Below are positions 34,793-44,541 of a stretch of DNA of 64,000 nt, one piece after another. The stretch comes from Bradyrhizobium sp. CSA112 (GTDB lineage Bacteria; Pseudomonadota; Alphaproteobacteria; Rhizobiales; Xanthobacteraceae). Each line of letters starts with the position of its first letter. Position 1 is the stretch's first letter. The notes under the pieces are model-generated. The model was not told where the DNA came from. It saw only the letters and a list, made by a program, of their open reading frames with translations, and searched no databases. The DNA lies in assembly GCF_029051645.1 (NCBI RefSeq), contig NZ_JAACFS010000007.1, positions 1 through 64,000 on the forward strand. Direction: 5' to 3'. Position numbers and translations under genes: made by a program.

Positions 34793-35241
34793 TTATCCCG
34801 GATTGGTTGGCGATCGTCCTTGCACGATGCCATCCTCGGGGTCATCGGGATCGGGCATCAGGCCGAGGATGTGGGCGCGGGCACGGTAGCGCCCTGCCCC
34901 ACTGCACTTGATACAGAACAGCGCGGGTTCGAGGTTAGGTACGGGCGTGTCCGGCGGCCGTACCAACTCGCGCAAATCGATCTTCGGTTCGGCATTGCAG
35001 CGATGGCACTTCGTCCACAAGAAGGGACGTCGGCCTGCCCGATGGTCGGCGACACGCTTGGCTTCTGATTCCAGAACATGAAGTTCGACCACGCATCGCA
35101 CAGCAAGGCGTCGGCCTCGGCCAGCTTGGCATTTCCCACAGACCGCGCGGCTTCCGACTACTCAAGCCAGCGATGGGCGAGGTCCAGCGCGTCATGCATG
35201 GCCTTGACCTGGGCTTTTCGTCGCCGCCCGAAGAGCGGCAT
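34793..35241 (-). pseudogene. Broken zinc-ribbon hypothetical gene
   Basis: Family-like sequence is spread over three frames: MPLFGRRRKAQVKAMHDALD, then VGNAKLAEADALLCDAW, NFMFWNQKPS, then KCHRCNAEPKIDLRELVRPP and LFCIKCSG. The two CxxC pairs and spacing match the intact relative at 20792-21241. Two or more frameshifts make it a pseudogene. Confidence 0.6.
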
Positions 35242-35367
35242 GTGAACGATGCGGGCCACGCACCATATGAGCGGCGATTCGGCGCGGTCACAATCACTAC
35301 ATCTGGCGTTGGCTGGCGATGCAAGCGCCAGATTATCTTTTATCCCCGAGGCGCCTATACTGCCCGC

Positions 35368-35991
35368 ATGAAGCACGCCAGCAAGCAATTCAAATCGCTC
35401 AAGATCGCGCTGAAGGAGCTTGAACCGTTCATTCGCAACGGCAAGCATCTGGAAACCGGCCGCCCGTTCAAAGCCATGCACGGGCTGCTGTCGCGCGAAG
35501 GCCTGGCCAACTGGCTCATTTGCGCAGTGTTCAATTCGATCGCGGGCAAGGAACAGCTCACGTTCGCCACCGTCGCCGAGGAAATCGGCGGCGATGGTGT
35601 ACTGTTGGATGCCATCACCGGGGAAAGCTGGCCGACCGAACACGTGATGGTGCCCAAGAACGACAACGACGAGCGGGATATTGAAACCCGAGTGCTACAA
35701 GCCATTCGCGACAAGCAACAAAAGGGCGGCGAAGAATATGCGCGCGGTAAGACGCTGATCGTCTTCCTGAATGCGGGCAACTCGTCAGAGTGGTGGCCAA
35801 ACCGCGTGGCCAAGGCCCTCCCGCAGCCTATTCTGTTTGGGGCAATCTGGATCGTGGGCCTGCACTTCGTCGAAAATGGCGAGTATCACTATAACGTCGT
35901 CGAGATCGACGTAGAGAGTGGCGTCGGCCACGTCTGGCGGGTTTGCATCCCGGCCGGCTTTGACCAGTGGTCGGTCAGCCATATTCAGTGA
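35368..35991 (+). CDS. Conserved hypothetical protein
   Basis: 207 residues from ATG 35368. Soluble mixed alpha/beta composition with MKHASKQFKSLKIALKELEPF at the start, DNDERDIETRVLQAIRDK in the middle and FGAIWIVGLHFVENGEYHYN near the end. No catalytic motif or family is recognised. It stands alone between broken genes and a gene-poor stretch, so it may be island cargo. Confidence 0.6.
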   Translation: MKHASKQFKSLKIALKELEPFIRNGKHLETGRPFKAMHGLLSREGLANWLICAVFNSIAGKEQLTFATVAEEIGGDGVLLDAITGESWPTEHVMVPKNDNDERDIETRVLQAIRDKQQKGGEEYARGKTLIVFLNAGNSSEWWPNRVAKALPQPILFGAIWIVGLHFVENGEYHYNVVEIDVESGVGHVWRVCIPAGFDQWSVSHIQ

Positions 35992-37349
35992 TCGCCAGAC
36001 TGGCGGCGGTCACACACCTGCCCGCGAAACTAGATGCAGCGCGATACGCTTCAGTGCTTTAGGCTGATAGTCACGTGGTGCGCGTTATGTTATCCGCTGC
36101 TTTACTGGCCCTGATGGCCAGCGCCGCCGTGGCGCAGGATCAGGGCAAAGGGCGCCAAAGATCGAACCTGCAATTTCCCGATCTCGCTTGAGGGAGATGG
36201 ATTCGAAATGAGTCGGCCAAACCCGGTTTGGTTTCTGGCAAATCGGGGATTGGACTGTTGGACCTAGTACGAAGGTTGCGGAGAAAAATGCCTTCTCCAA
36301 CCCCTTTCGAGAGCAACGAAAGCGGTCCGCCATATTCTCCCGAACAAAAACATCGGCAAAATCGGCGGGATTTTGGGACCTTCGCGCCCGGGAAGTACGG
36401 CGACTGGAAATCGGCTGGCGGAGGGAGAGGAACTAGAATCGAACCTTCTCCGCATGGCCCGTAGCAGCTAGGGTAACCCGGCGGAACACAGGCCATTAGC
36501 CGGGCGGTCAGAAAGCAACAGCGGCTGGCCCTTCTCGGCCTACCACCGAGCAGGCAGGAGAAGAACAGCCTGGAGGCAATGACTAGGGTGACCCAATGAG
36601 GGCCCAAGGGACTGCCAGCCGCGCATCCGTTCAGACCTGCTGTGGCTGTGACCCAAAGAGGTCGCGGTGGGCAGCCGCCGCCGTGGGGTTTGTTCAAGAA
36701 GTAATCGCGATGGCCGAGCGGTCCTCTCAGCGTACTGATCAATCGCGATCGTGATCGCCTGGACATGCAATAATGCCGGCCTTCGCGCGTCGCTCGGCGA
36801 CGCACTTCGGCAAGCGCCTGGATCCAAGGCGAATTGTCCGCCGCCTCATCGTACCAATTGAGCGGGCTCTGCCATCACCAACTCCGGCCACCAAGCACGC
36901 GCCCTTTCGTCGGACCGCCCTGTTCCTTCTTAAACCTATCCCGCTCGTCACAAAGGCCCTCGATCCTCGCCAGCATCCGCTGAAGCAAAAGCTCAACCGA
37001 CGCAGCCGGTATGCCGGCTCGCTGAAGCTGCAGAAGTTGTCCACGCGCTGGATCGCATGAAACGGCGCCGGACCATGCGGCTCGTGGAATGAAGCGGCCC
37101 CGGCAATGCGCAACGCACCGGGGCCGCCGCACCAGGAGATACCCCCGCTAGGGGCTTTGGGGGCATGCAGCCGGGGGACTTACAGAATAGCCGCCACCGG
37201 GGCGCGGTCTGTACGGCCGCTGACAAAGGACAGGCCCGCCATCGTGAAGCGGCGGCCCCAGTGAATCCCGCGGAATTTGGACGACATGGAGCTTGCGTTC
37301 GCCCTTCGGTTGCGGGCAGAATCTCCAAGGGCGGTGGGGGTACGGCAAA
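35992..37349. other. Gene-poor stretch
   Basis: No convincing gene. A short frame near 36090 begins with a signal-peptide-like MLSAALLALMASAAVAQ but stops after about 30 residues. On the minus strand near 36875-37060 a frame reads LQLQRAGIPAASVELLLQRM and ERDRFKKEQ, similar to small rhizobial hypotheticals, without a clear start. A strong hairpin lies at 37094-37127. Confidence 0.5.
37094..37127. terminator. Strong GC hairpin, possible terminator
   Basis: A perfect 10-bp stem GCGGCCCCGG/CCGGGGCCGC with a 14-nt loop. No T-run follows on either side, so termination is only a suggestion; it could also be a decayed repeat. Confidence 0.3.
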
Positions 37350-37760
37350 ATGCGTATTTTGGGGACTGTGGCGCTGGGCGTTTGGCTGGCTGGTTGCGCC
37401 GCGTCTCGGCAGGAGGTAGCGACCCGGCTTGGCGACCAATATGTGGGCAAGAACGTGGATGCGCTTGTGCTTCAGTTTGGTCCGCCAGCATCCTCATTTC
37501 GAATGAATAGCGGCGATACGTCCTACATTTGGCAACTGACCGCCGAGACAAACATCGACGTCAGTTCAGATCGATACGGTAGCAGCGGAACCGCAAAGAC
37601 AAACTTCTGCAGAGTTAGCGTGATTGCGTCGCCCACCGGCATCGTGACGAGACTTTCGACAGAAGACGCAAGTGGCACTGGCGGACTTCTCGGCCTCGCG
37701 GGCGTCGATATTCATGGAAGCGTTTGCGCTCGGCATCTGGGGATGAGACGAGAAAGCTGA
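37350..37760 (+). CDS. Small lipoprotein
   Basis: 136 residues from ATG 37350 (MRILGTVALGVWLAGCAAS): a short hydrophobic segment ends in the lipobox LAGC, so the mature protein would be lipid-anchored at Cys. The body carries QYVGKNVDALVLQFGPPASSF, a pattern seen in small envelope lipoproteins with SmpA/BamE-like starts, and DTSYIWQL. Function unknown. Confidence 0.7.
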   Translation: MRILGTVALGVWLAGCAASRQEVATRLGDQYVGKNVDALVLQFGPPASSFRMNSGDTSYIWQLTAETNIDVSSDRYGSSGTAKTNFCRVSVIASPTGIVTRLSTEDASGTGGLLGLAGVDIHGSVCARHLGMRRES

Positions 37761-37805
37761 CCGCAGAAGCTCGGCGGCCGGGTCGCACCCTTCGGGAGGT
37801 GGACA

Positions 37806-38064
37806 ATGGGCAACGCGCTTGTAGTTCGAAGATCCCTCCTGCCATCCGAGCAGCACAGTATGTCCGCATGTCGACGGACCACCAACGCTACTCGACAGCA
37901 AACCAAAGGGACGTGATTGCTGCCTATGCGGCAGAGCGTAACATCGATATCGTTCGTACCTATAGCGACGATGGCCGCAGCGGACTTACCATCTCTGGAC
38001 GGGACTGATCGCTGACGTGCAATTCCCACGAGCCGATTTCGACTGCATCTTGCTATTTCGGCTT
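37806..38064 (+). pseudogene. Serine recombinase, N-terminal remnant
   Basis: Starts MGNALVVRRS at 37806 and, after frameshifts, reads IRAAQYVRMSTDHQRYSTAN, AERNIDIVRTYSDDGRSGL and LIADVQ...ADFDCILLF, aligning with residues 1-100 of the intact recombinase at 38526-40190. The catalytic Ser region (RMST) survives but at least two frameshifts and loss of everything after about residue 100 make it dead. Confidence 0.75.
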
Positions 38065-38422
38065 GCGGCGACAAAGGCGGTCCAGGTTATCGCAATAGTT
38101 CTGGCAAATGCGTGGGCTGGGAAGCGTTGGCGCGAGAGTGCGGAAACCCTCCAACAACGAAGTGTAAGGCGGAGCGCGTGGCGTCTGGCTCTGAAGACGC
38201 TGCAGCAAACGGAGCCACAATTCGATCGCTAAATGGAGCGGATGCACGAAATCAAAAAACAGCCCTCAACGTCCGCAGAACCATAATGCGCCGGTCGCAA
38301 CTAGAGTTCATCTAGCCGCCCAGACGCGCCACCGCATTTCTGAAAATCCGAATTTTTAACTTGCGCCCAAGGGCAAATCAGTGGCTTATAAGGCACCTGG
38401 ACGTTCCCAGGAGTTCGTGTCC

Positions 38423-38638
38423 ATGTCTGACCAATCTTCCGCGCTTGTCGAGATTTCGAAGCTCAATGGCGATTTCAAAAAGAACTATGGCAAGATATTG
38501 GGCGCTTATCTCTATCTGAGATCCGTCAGTGCCGCACGCGGCCGTTCTTGGTTTTGGGCCGGCCTAGCTTCCTTCGTTTGTTCTTTAGCGTTGGCTTGGT
38601 TGGCGCGGCATAGTCATATTCTAACAGTCTGGTTTTGA
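38423..38638 (+). CDS. Possible small membrane protein overlapping the recombinase gene
   Basis: 71 residues from ATG 38423 (MSDQSSALVEISKLNGDFKK), with one hydrophobic helix near the C-terminus. Its last third is antisense to the 3' end of the recombinase gene, so it may be a truncated gene reading into foreign sequence. Low confidence. Confidence 0.3.
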   Translation: MSDQSSALVEISKLNGDFKKNYGKILGAYLYLRSVSAARGRSWFWAGLASFVCSLALAWLARHSHILTVWF

Positions 38639-40190
38639 TCTGTCGGATCACTTCGTCGAGGCTGTCGACGCGCACGGCGTTTTCACGAGCCAAAACCGAA
38701 TCCGAAAGCGTTACCCAGGCCCCGGTTCCGGTTCCCCATGAAGCAGGTATCACCAGATAATTCTTAACGGCCGTGTTGAGTTCGTTTAGTCGAAGTACGA
38801 CCAGAACCCCGGCGGATGTTTTCCCGCGGAAGGCTCTCCAGTGCGGGGATTCGTTTGGGCCTCTCTTTGGCAGTCGTCGCGCAACCAGAAAGGTAATCTT
38901 GAGCTTCCCATTCACCATCAAGCCGGCGCCGCTCTGCTCGACCACCGCCTTAATGCTCTGCTCGATCCTTAGTGTCTCGGCCACTTGGTTGGCATGTTTT
39001 GCCAAAACGTCGGACCAAAAAACTCGACTATCTATCCAGTCGCAGTAGCGCCCTGGTTCATACCCGAGCAGCGCGTAGATTTTTCGCAACGGTCCGAAAT
39101 GCTCGGCGTATGTCCCGGCTGAGGGAAGTCCGGGCGTGTTGTTGATGATGGTCCAACTCAGCTTCCCCTTTCGATGGAGAGCCGTTCGCAGCCTCAGCAA
39201 CATCTGATCTTCTGGGATCTGGATGCGCCGCTCGGCCATGATTTTTTGTGCGCGTGCAAAAAGATTGGGATCGACGATTGGATCGATAACTGCCAGTCCT
39301 CGAATCCACCGATCTTGAGGATTGTTGACCAACTTCTGTCCAATAGGACGGGTGGTTCGGTTGTAAACGATATTGCCGATGTAGTTTTCGTTCATGAGAA
39401 TGATGCGGATCATGGCGCCGGACCAGGGGCGCCCTTGATTGGTGACCTTCGCTCGATTGAGCTCCCGAGTGATTTGGCTGTACGATTTTCGCTCGATCAC
39501 AAACTGATGGAATATTCGCCTGACCACGGCGGTTTCCTTATCGGGTCCACGCTGAAGCCGCACGCGATCCGTATGCAAGGCCTTGCGCTCTCCTTTCGTA
39601 AGCCTGCCTTTCGAACGCGCGCTCTCATCTACTAGCTCCCTGCGGAGCCCGAACGTAAGAGGGCCACCAACGCGATATCCGAGGCCTGCGACTCGACTCT
39701 GACCAGTGTGCACTTTCACACCAAGCTCTCGGCTATACTCAGCCGCCATCACACGCTTGATGTTCTTAAAGATGCTTGACAGGAGGCTTCCGTCGTTGTC
39801 GAACTGCTCAGCGCAATAGGCGACCTTGATGCCGTTTCGCTTGCAGACAAACTCGTAATGCGCACTCTCGTCGACATCCTGGAAGCGTCCCCAACGGCTA
39901 ACGTCGTAGACCAGGATGTGGTCAAATTCCGCGTTCCCTGATTGAACATCTTCGATCAATTCCATCAGGCCCGGCCGCCCCTTGATCCTCAGGCCGCTGC
40001 GTCCTTCGTCGACGTAAGTCCGGACGATAGTAAGGTTGCGTTGCTGAGCGTATGCCGCGATGGCGGCGGCCTGGTTCTGGATCGAGTATCGCTGAAAATC
40101 GGTCGACATTCGAACATACTGTGCCGCGCGAAGTGCCTTCTGGGCTTTTGCCAGTTGCGTACCGCGGCGGATGACGAGCGCATTGACCAT
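38526..40190 (-). CDS. Large serine recombinase (resolvase/invertase family)
   Basis: 554 residues. The N-terminal resolvase domain has the catalytic serine in YVRMSTDFQRYS and the arginine-rich active-site parts (VDEGRSGL, VYDVSRWGRF). A recombinase domain follows (TFGLRR, YSQITRELNRAKVTNQGRPW). The C-terminal part is variable and basic, ending RPKTKNGRVRH. Such enzymes integrate or excise mobile elements. A decayed copy lies 0.5 kb to its 3' side, hinting at successive insertions. Attachment sites were not found. Confidence 0.9.
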   Translation of the reverse strand: MVNALVIRRGTQLAKAQKALRAAQYVRMSTDFQRYSIQNQAAAIAAYAQQRNLTIVRTYVDEGRSGLRIKGRPGLMELIEDVQSGNAEFDHILVYDVSRWGRFQDVDESAHYEFVCKRNGIKVAYCAEQFDNDGSLLSSIFKNIKRVMAAEYSRELGVKVHTGQSRVAGLGYRVGGPLTFGLRRELVDESARSKGRLTKGERKALHTDRVRLQRGPDKETAVVRRIFHQFVIERKSYSQITRELNRAKVTNQGRPWSGAMIRIILMNENYIGNIVYNRTTRPIGQKLVNNPQDRWIRGLAVIDPIVDPNLFARAQKIMAERRIQIPEDQMLLRLRTALHRKGKLSWTIINNTPGLPSAGTYAEHFGPLRKIYALLGYEPGRYCDWIDSRVFWSDVLAKHANQVAETLRIEQSIKAVVEQSGAGLMVNGKLKITFLVARRLPKRGPNESPHWRAFRGKTSAGVLVVLRLNELNTAVKNYLVIPASWGTGTGAWVTLSDSVLARENAVRVDSLDEVIRQIKTRLLEYDYAAPTKPTLKNKRRKLGRPKTKNGRVRH

Positions 40191-40334
40191 GGATCAACGC
40201 TCCGGAATTCTAGGCAGCGAAGAGCAACTTCGCTGCTAGGCGACCAGCATACATGAAAAACCTGGAGTAGAGGGAATGCAAGACACGAAGCGCGGACCTG
40301 GCGGGTCGCGAGGCCGCGCAATCCGTGCTCTGAC

Positions 40335-41339
40335 CTATTTGAGTGGATTGAAGGAATAGGCGAAACCGATCCGTCCAGACTGCATCGACTGATCGAATTG
40401 GGTCGACCGCGAATAGGTCTGTGAATTCGGACCAGATACAAAAGCGAATCTGTCCTGGGTATGCGCAGTATCGAACCTGGTGTAACGGTACTCGGCTCTT
40501 ACGCGCCAGTTCGAGTCCAGCTTACGTTCGATCCCAACGCCCGCGGTGGGCCCGCTCGCCCAAAAGGACTCATTGGGCTGGTAAAAAGGATTGTCGGTGA
40601 GATTTCGGGCCTCGAACTGCGCGACGGTCCACCCACCAATTCCGTAGAGGAGGGTAAGATCATCCACAAGAATGCCTGCGCGCAGCAATGCCGAGGCCAT
40701 CCATCGTGATGTAACTTGGGGCCGATAATCTCCTGTGGCGGTTACGCCGGTCGGGCCCGCGGAACTAAAGTATGCATAAGACCGAATTCCCGACGAGTTA
40801 AAATTCAGATCTGAGGCGGTCGCTTCGATCTGTCCACCAAAAACGAGCCGAGCTAGTTGAAAGTCGCCGCCGGCAAACACATCAACGAATCCGCCTACAT
40901 TACTAGTCGGTCCAGACAGCGAAGACGTATTGAAGCCGTTTAAGTCAAACGGCGGAGGATTGCCCGGGAAAATCTGTGCAGCTCGTTCGCTGGAGGTTGT
41001 GCTCGACTTGGTCGCAGCTCCACCCGCCGCCGCTCCCCAAAAGAAACCCGTCCAGCCAGTTTCATTGCCTGTCTGAGTTAATTGATTGGGTGTCAGATCT
41101 CTTGCCGGCATAGCCGCGTTTGCAAGGCCAACATTCTTCAGTGCCTCGGTGCGCCGTTGCGTCCGCGCTTGCTCCAGCTCGCGCTTGTACTCCCGGTTTT
41201 TGGTTTCCAGCGCAGCAACGCGCGCCTCCAAGGCTGCCAGCTTTCCGAGGAGGCGTTCGGCATTAAGCGAGTTGGCCCGTGCATTGTCGGTCGAAAGAAA
41301 CACCGTCGCTAAAGCGACGACGAAAAGAATCCGTATCAT
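40335..41339 (-). CDS. Outer-membrane beta-barrel protein with N-terminal coiled coil
   Basis: 334 residues from ATG 41339. Signal peptide (MIRILFVVALATVFLSTDNARA), then a short coiled coil (LAALEARVAALETKNREYKR), then a porin-like barrel with alternating strands (GWTGFFWGAAAGG, GGFVDVFAGGDFQ, WRVRAEYRYTRF) ending in aromatic-type FAYSFNPLK. It resembles the Omp25/Omp31-like OMPs of Rhizobiales. A C-terminal fragment of another such protein is at 44290-44478. Confidence 0.8.
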   Translation of the reverse strand: MIRILFVVALATVFLSTDNARANSLNAERLLGKLAALEARVAALETKNREYKRELEQARTQRRTEALKNVGLANAAMPARDLTPNQLTQTGNETGWTGFFWGAAAGGAATKSSTTSSERAAQIFPGNPPPFDLNGFNTSSLSGPTSNVGGFVDVFAGGDFQLARLVFGGQIEATASDLNFNSSGIRSYAYFSSAGPTGVTATGDYRPQVTSRWMASALLRAGILVDDLTLLYGIGGWTVAQFEARNLTDNPFYQPNESFWASGPTAGVGIERKLDSNWRVRAEYRYTRFDTAHTQDRFAFVSGPNSQTYSRSTQFDQSMQSGRIGFAYSFNPLK

Positions 41340-41644
41340 TGTTGCATCCCCCAGTTGTGCGTGGATTCTTATCCACGCAGGTGGCGCGATACAAGCGCCG
41401 ACAAGATTGTCGACCTCTTCTTCCAAAGATTTTCAGGCAGGAAGGACTTCGATCGGCGACATTCCAATGAATAAACTCCCGGACATCGTCAGTTGCGGCC
41501 TTCAATTCCGGGCATCGATCCACTGTTCCTTTCCATCCTGTGGAGCGGGATTGATCAAAACTACGGACCTACGTATGTTTGCCTCAAAGACGCTCGTCAC
41601 CGTCTTCGCCATACTCCGGTAATCACCACTTCGGGGAAAATGCG

Positions 41645-42427
41645 TTGCGCCCAAATCCATTGAAACCCCGCCTTGCGGCCGGCGGTTGCGCGTTCGGAAC
41701 GATGACGTTCGAATTCTTCACGCCCGGCTACCCGACGATCTGCCGGGAAGCGGGCGCTGAGTTCATCCTCTACGACATGGAGCACTCAGGCGTCGGCTTC
41801 GAGACGATGAAGGCCCAGTTCGCATTCTGCCGCGGACTTGATCTGGTGCCTCTCGTGCGCGTTCCGTCGGACCACTATCATCACATCGCGCGTGCGCTCG
41901 ACATTGGTGCAATGGGCATCATGGTGCCGATGGTCGAAACACCCGAGCAGGCAAAGGCGATCGTTGACTGCACCAGGTATCCGCCGGCAGGGCGGCGTGG
42001 CGCGGCTTTCAACGTGGCGGCGCACGATGACTATTCAAGTGGGCCCGAGACCGACAAAATCACTCAAGCGAACGCGCGCACGATGGTCATCGCGCTGGTG
42101 GAGACCGCAAAAGGCATTGCCAATGTCGATGCGATCGCAGCGGTCGACGGCGTCGACGTGGTCTGGCTTGGTCACTGCGATCTGACGAACTTCATCGGTA
42201 TCCCCGGGGAGTTCGACAATCCGAAATTCCATGCAGCTATCGATGACCTGGTCGAGGCGTGCAAGAAGCACGGCAAGACGCCAGGCTTTCTCGCCGGAAA
42301 CGAGCAGTGGGCGCGCGATTTCCGCGCCAAGGGTTTTCGCATGATCGCCTACAGCGCCGACACGCTATTGATGCAAAACGCGCTCGCGCATGGCATCAAG
42401 CTATTGCGGGGGACAGTGACGAAATAG
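41645..42427 (+). CDS. HpcH/HpaI-family aldolase
   Basis: 260 residues if started at TTG 41645 (GGGGA nine bases upstream); this matches the usual family length. Landmarks are GCAFGTMTFEFFTPG, ILYDMEHSG, MVPMVETPEQAKAIV, ALVETAKGI and VWLGHCDLTN, which include the metal-binding Glu and Asp of class II HpcH/HpaI aldolases. It would cleave or form 2-oxo-acid aldols with pyruvate; the natural substrate cannot be told. No pathway genes are adjacent. Confidence 0.88.
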   Translation: MRPNPLKPRLAAGGCAFGTMTFEFFTPGYPTICREAGAEFILYDMEHSGVGFETMKAQFAFCRGLDLVPLVRVPSDHYHHIARALDIGAMGIMVPMVETPEQAKAIVDCTRYPPAGRRGAAFNVAAHDDYSSGPETDKITQANARTMVIALVETAKGIANVDAIAAVDGVDVVWLGHCDLTNFIGIPGEFDNPKFHAAIDDLVEACKKHGKTPGFLAGNEQWARDFRAKGFRMIAYSADTLLMQNALAHGIKLLRGTVTK

Positions 42428-42534
42428 CGCGACGCGACGGGAGGCGCGATGAGCCGGCGGATTCGCAAAATACGCGTTATGACATAAGTCGGTCGGTGGC
42501 CGACCCAAGACGCTGCCAATGAGCGCTTCTGCAA

Positions 42535-43473
42535 TCACTTCAATGCGTCATTAAGCAGGTTTGCCAACCGAGCCGCCGCCAACGCGGCCTGGCGTCGCGC
42601 AACGTTTCGGGCGTCGGTCTCGTACTCGCGCGTCAATTGCACGGCATCCTTCCCGGCACTGACGGGCGGGGCATAAGCAAACTTCTTCGCAAGCTCGAAA
42701 CTCTCCGTGACCCACGCATCGGGGTCCAGTATCTGAGCTGCATCGGCGTCGGGATGAACGCTCATCAGACCGCCATGGTCCTTCGCATCAAAGATCGCGC
42801 CAAAGACCGAGGAATACCCACCAAAGATTCTGTCCCAATACGAATGCAGGGGAAGCGTTTCACCGGTCGCTGGAATAACCCGTTCAGAGTTTCCGCCACG
42901 ATCCCCCTCTGGGATTTGGGCCGTGTGGCGCTGAACCGTGTGAAGCGGCTGATGAAGATCTCCGACAACATGCAGCATCCAAACAAGATCGTAGGAGCGC
43001 ACATCGTCGGACGCTCCGGATGATGCAGGCAAGGCTGCGATCATCAGCTTCAGCTGGGTGACGGCATCAACCGGGTCCGGCGTTGCCAGCGGTGTTTCAT
43101 CCGGCGAGAACATCGTATCCTTAAAGTGCCAATACGGATGCCGGTTCTTGTCCGCGTAGCCAATATTCTTGCCTGCGTCGGGGCCATTGGCGTTATCTGT
43201 GACGTAACCACCCTTCGTCTTAATATCGTCAGCCCAGGTCGCGGCATGCACAAAGGCGTATAGCCTCGCGGTTGGCTCATCAGGTGCACCGGCCGTCCAT
43301 AAAGCGTAGTCGCCGTTCAACTTTAGCAGGGCATCGACCTTGTCTTTGACCGGGGCATTGAGGCGTTGATAGGCCACGTAAGCGATCTGCATATGGCCTT
43401 CATCCCACCAAGCAAGAGCCTGATTGAACGGAAACGCCAACAACTGAGTGAGCAGGAATGCCGCCGCACGCAT
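42535..43473 (-). CDS. S1/P1-type nuclease (exported)
   Basis: 312 residues from ATG 43473. A signal peptide ends at ALA, so the mature protein starts WWDEGH, giving the N-terminal Trp zinc ligand typical of S1/P1 nucleases. Further ligands: HAATWADDIK, YWHFKD, LHVVGDLHQPLH and GDRGGNS. It would be a periplasmic zinc nuclease/3'-nucleotidase used to harvest nucleotides. Confidence 0.92.
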   Translation of the reverse strand: MRAAAFLLTQLLAFPFNQALAWWDEGHMQIAYVAYQRLNAPVKDKVDALLKLNGDYALWTAGAPDEPTARLYAFVHAATWADDIKTKGGYVTDNANGPDAGKNIGYADKNRHPYWHFKDTMFSPDETPLATPDPVDAVTQLKLMIAALPASSGASDDVRSYDLVWMLHVVGDLHQPLHTVQRHTAQIPEGDRGGNSERVIPATGETLPLHSYWDRIFGGYSSVFGAIFDAKDHGGLMSVHPDADAAQILDPDAWVTESFELAKKFAYAPPVSAGKDAVQLTREYETDARNVARRQAALAAARLANLLNDALK

Positions 43474-43604
43474 GATCCGCTTTCCTTCGATGTGAATGCA
43501 TATCACGGCCTAGGCACCCAAGCCGCCAGATCGCTGAAAACTAGTGGATATTAGAGTACTCTACCTGTGATCCAAAATTGTGACATGAGGCCGCTAAGGC
43601 GTTC

Positions 43605-43705
43605 GCGCGTCAGATGTCATAGAAGTCGACGTCCGCTCTACCCGCGACAGGCGAGATACTCACCGTGGTCCGGCACGTCCGCCTTGTGCCAATAGCCGAC
43701 GTGAT
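43605..43705 (+). repeat. R1 dispersed repeat (right-hand part)
   Basis: Reads ACGTCCGCTCTACCCGCG, GATACTCACCGTGG and TCCGCCTTGTGCCAATAGC, a divergent R1 copy between the nuclease gene and the small membrane protein gene. Confidence 0.5.
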
Positions 43706-43729
43706 AAAGAGGACACCAAACGAGGCGGT

Positions 43730-43975
43730 CTATCGCAGGGCGACGGCGATTGCTACGGCGAGGACGATCAGCCAAGAAAGCGCGCCTATCCATCCGGCCG
43801 AATCTGCGTCGCACAGCAATGCGCCGTTGGGTAAGCGTTTGAAGCCCAACCAGTTGAAGCCGACTTCGTCTGAAGAAAGAACGTCAACTTTGACTTTCTG
43901 AAAGGTCAAGGTTGGAAGCAATAATCGCGCTGTCGTGTACCCTACGACGTCAAGAATGAAATCTAAGAAAATCAC
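43730..43975 (-). CDS. Small membrane protein, conserved hypothetical
   Basis: 81 residues from GTG 43975 with a GGAG site. Hydrophobic N-terminus (MIFLDFILDVVGYTTARLL), a polar centre with VGFNWLGFKRLPNGALLCD, and a C-terminal hydrophobic helix. I recall this layout from Bradyrhizobium hypotheticals. Function unknown. Confidence 0.65.
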   Translation of the reverse strand: MIFLDFILDVVGYTTARLLLPTLTFQKVKVDVLSSDEVGFNWLGFKRLPNGALLCDADSAGWIGALSWLIVLAVAIAVALR

Positions 43976-44127
43976 CTACGCTCCAGCCAAACCGCAACCG
44001 CATATCGGGTGACCGATCACCCCCATCATCGCGGAACTAGTGCCGAGGCTAACACATCGATGTGTGGCAAACTAGAAAGCCCAAACTCCCAGCGTAAACG
44101 TCAGCTTAACACCGTCATTTTTGCTAT

Positions 44128-44245
44128 GGGTCAATCGCGTCGGTTTGACTGCGTACCGCCGACTTCCGCTCTGCCCCCTTCAACGGACATCGTCAGGTCG
44201 GCCCGGCAGGTCCGTTTCGTGCCAGGACCGGACATTGTTGCTGCT
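44128..44245 (+). repeat. R1 dispersed repeat
   Basis: Contains GGGTCAATCGCGTCGGTTTG, CGACTTCCGCTCTGCCCCC, CAACGGACATCGTCAGG and TCCGTTTCGTGCCAGGA in R1 order. Confidence 0.75.
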
Positions 44246-44289
44246 GCTTACTTCGTTGCAGTGGGTTGCGGGGCCTGCCAGCTTCCGAC

Positions 44290-44478
44290 CCGCCAGTGTC
44301 TGTCAGGGCCGAGTACAATTATTTGGATCTTGGAACCGAGCGCACTTTCTTCACGCCCACCGGCGCGCTGCCGGGACAGCCTCCATTCGGCGAGGACATC
44401 AGGCAAAAGATTCAAGTTGCCAAAGTTGGCTTGAACTACAAGTTCGACTGGGGCGGACCCCTCGCCGGAAGATACTGA
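44290..44478 (+). pseudogene. Outer-membrane protein C-terminal fragment
   Basis: The frame ends VRAEYNYLDLG, IQVAKVGLNYKFDWG and GRY, the last two strands of an Omp25/31-type barrel. No start or upstream strands exist; an R1 repeat abuts the 5' side. A decayed remnant. Confidence 0.6.
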
Positions 44479-44541
44479 TCGCATCACGGCCTCGACTTAA
44501 GGGAGCGGATGTCCGCTTCTGCATCTTTATGAGTTCACGGC

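Noticed and set aside
36413..36452. tRNA-Ser-like 3' end on the minus strand (GGTTCGATTC ... CTCCGCCA)
   Set aside because: The T-arm does not pair and no other arms are present; the resemblance is too weak to call a tRNA or att site.
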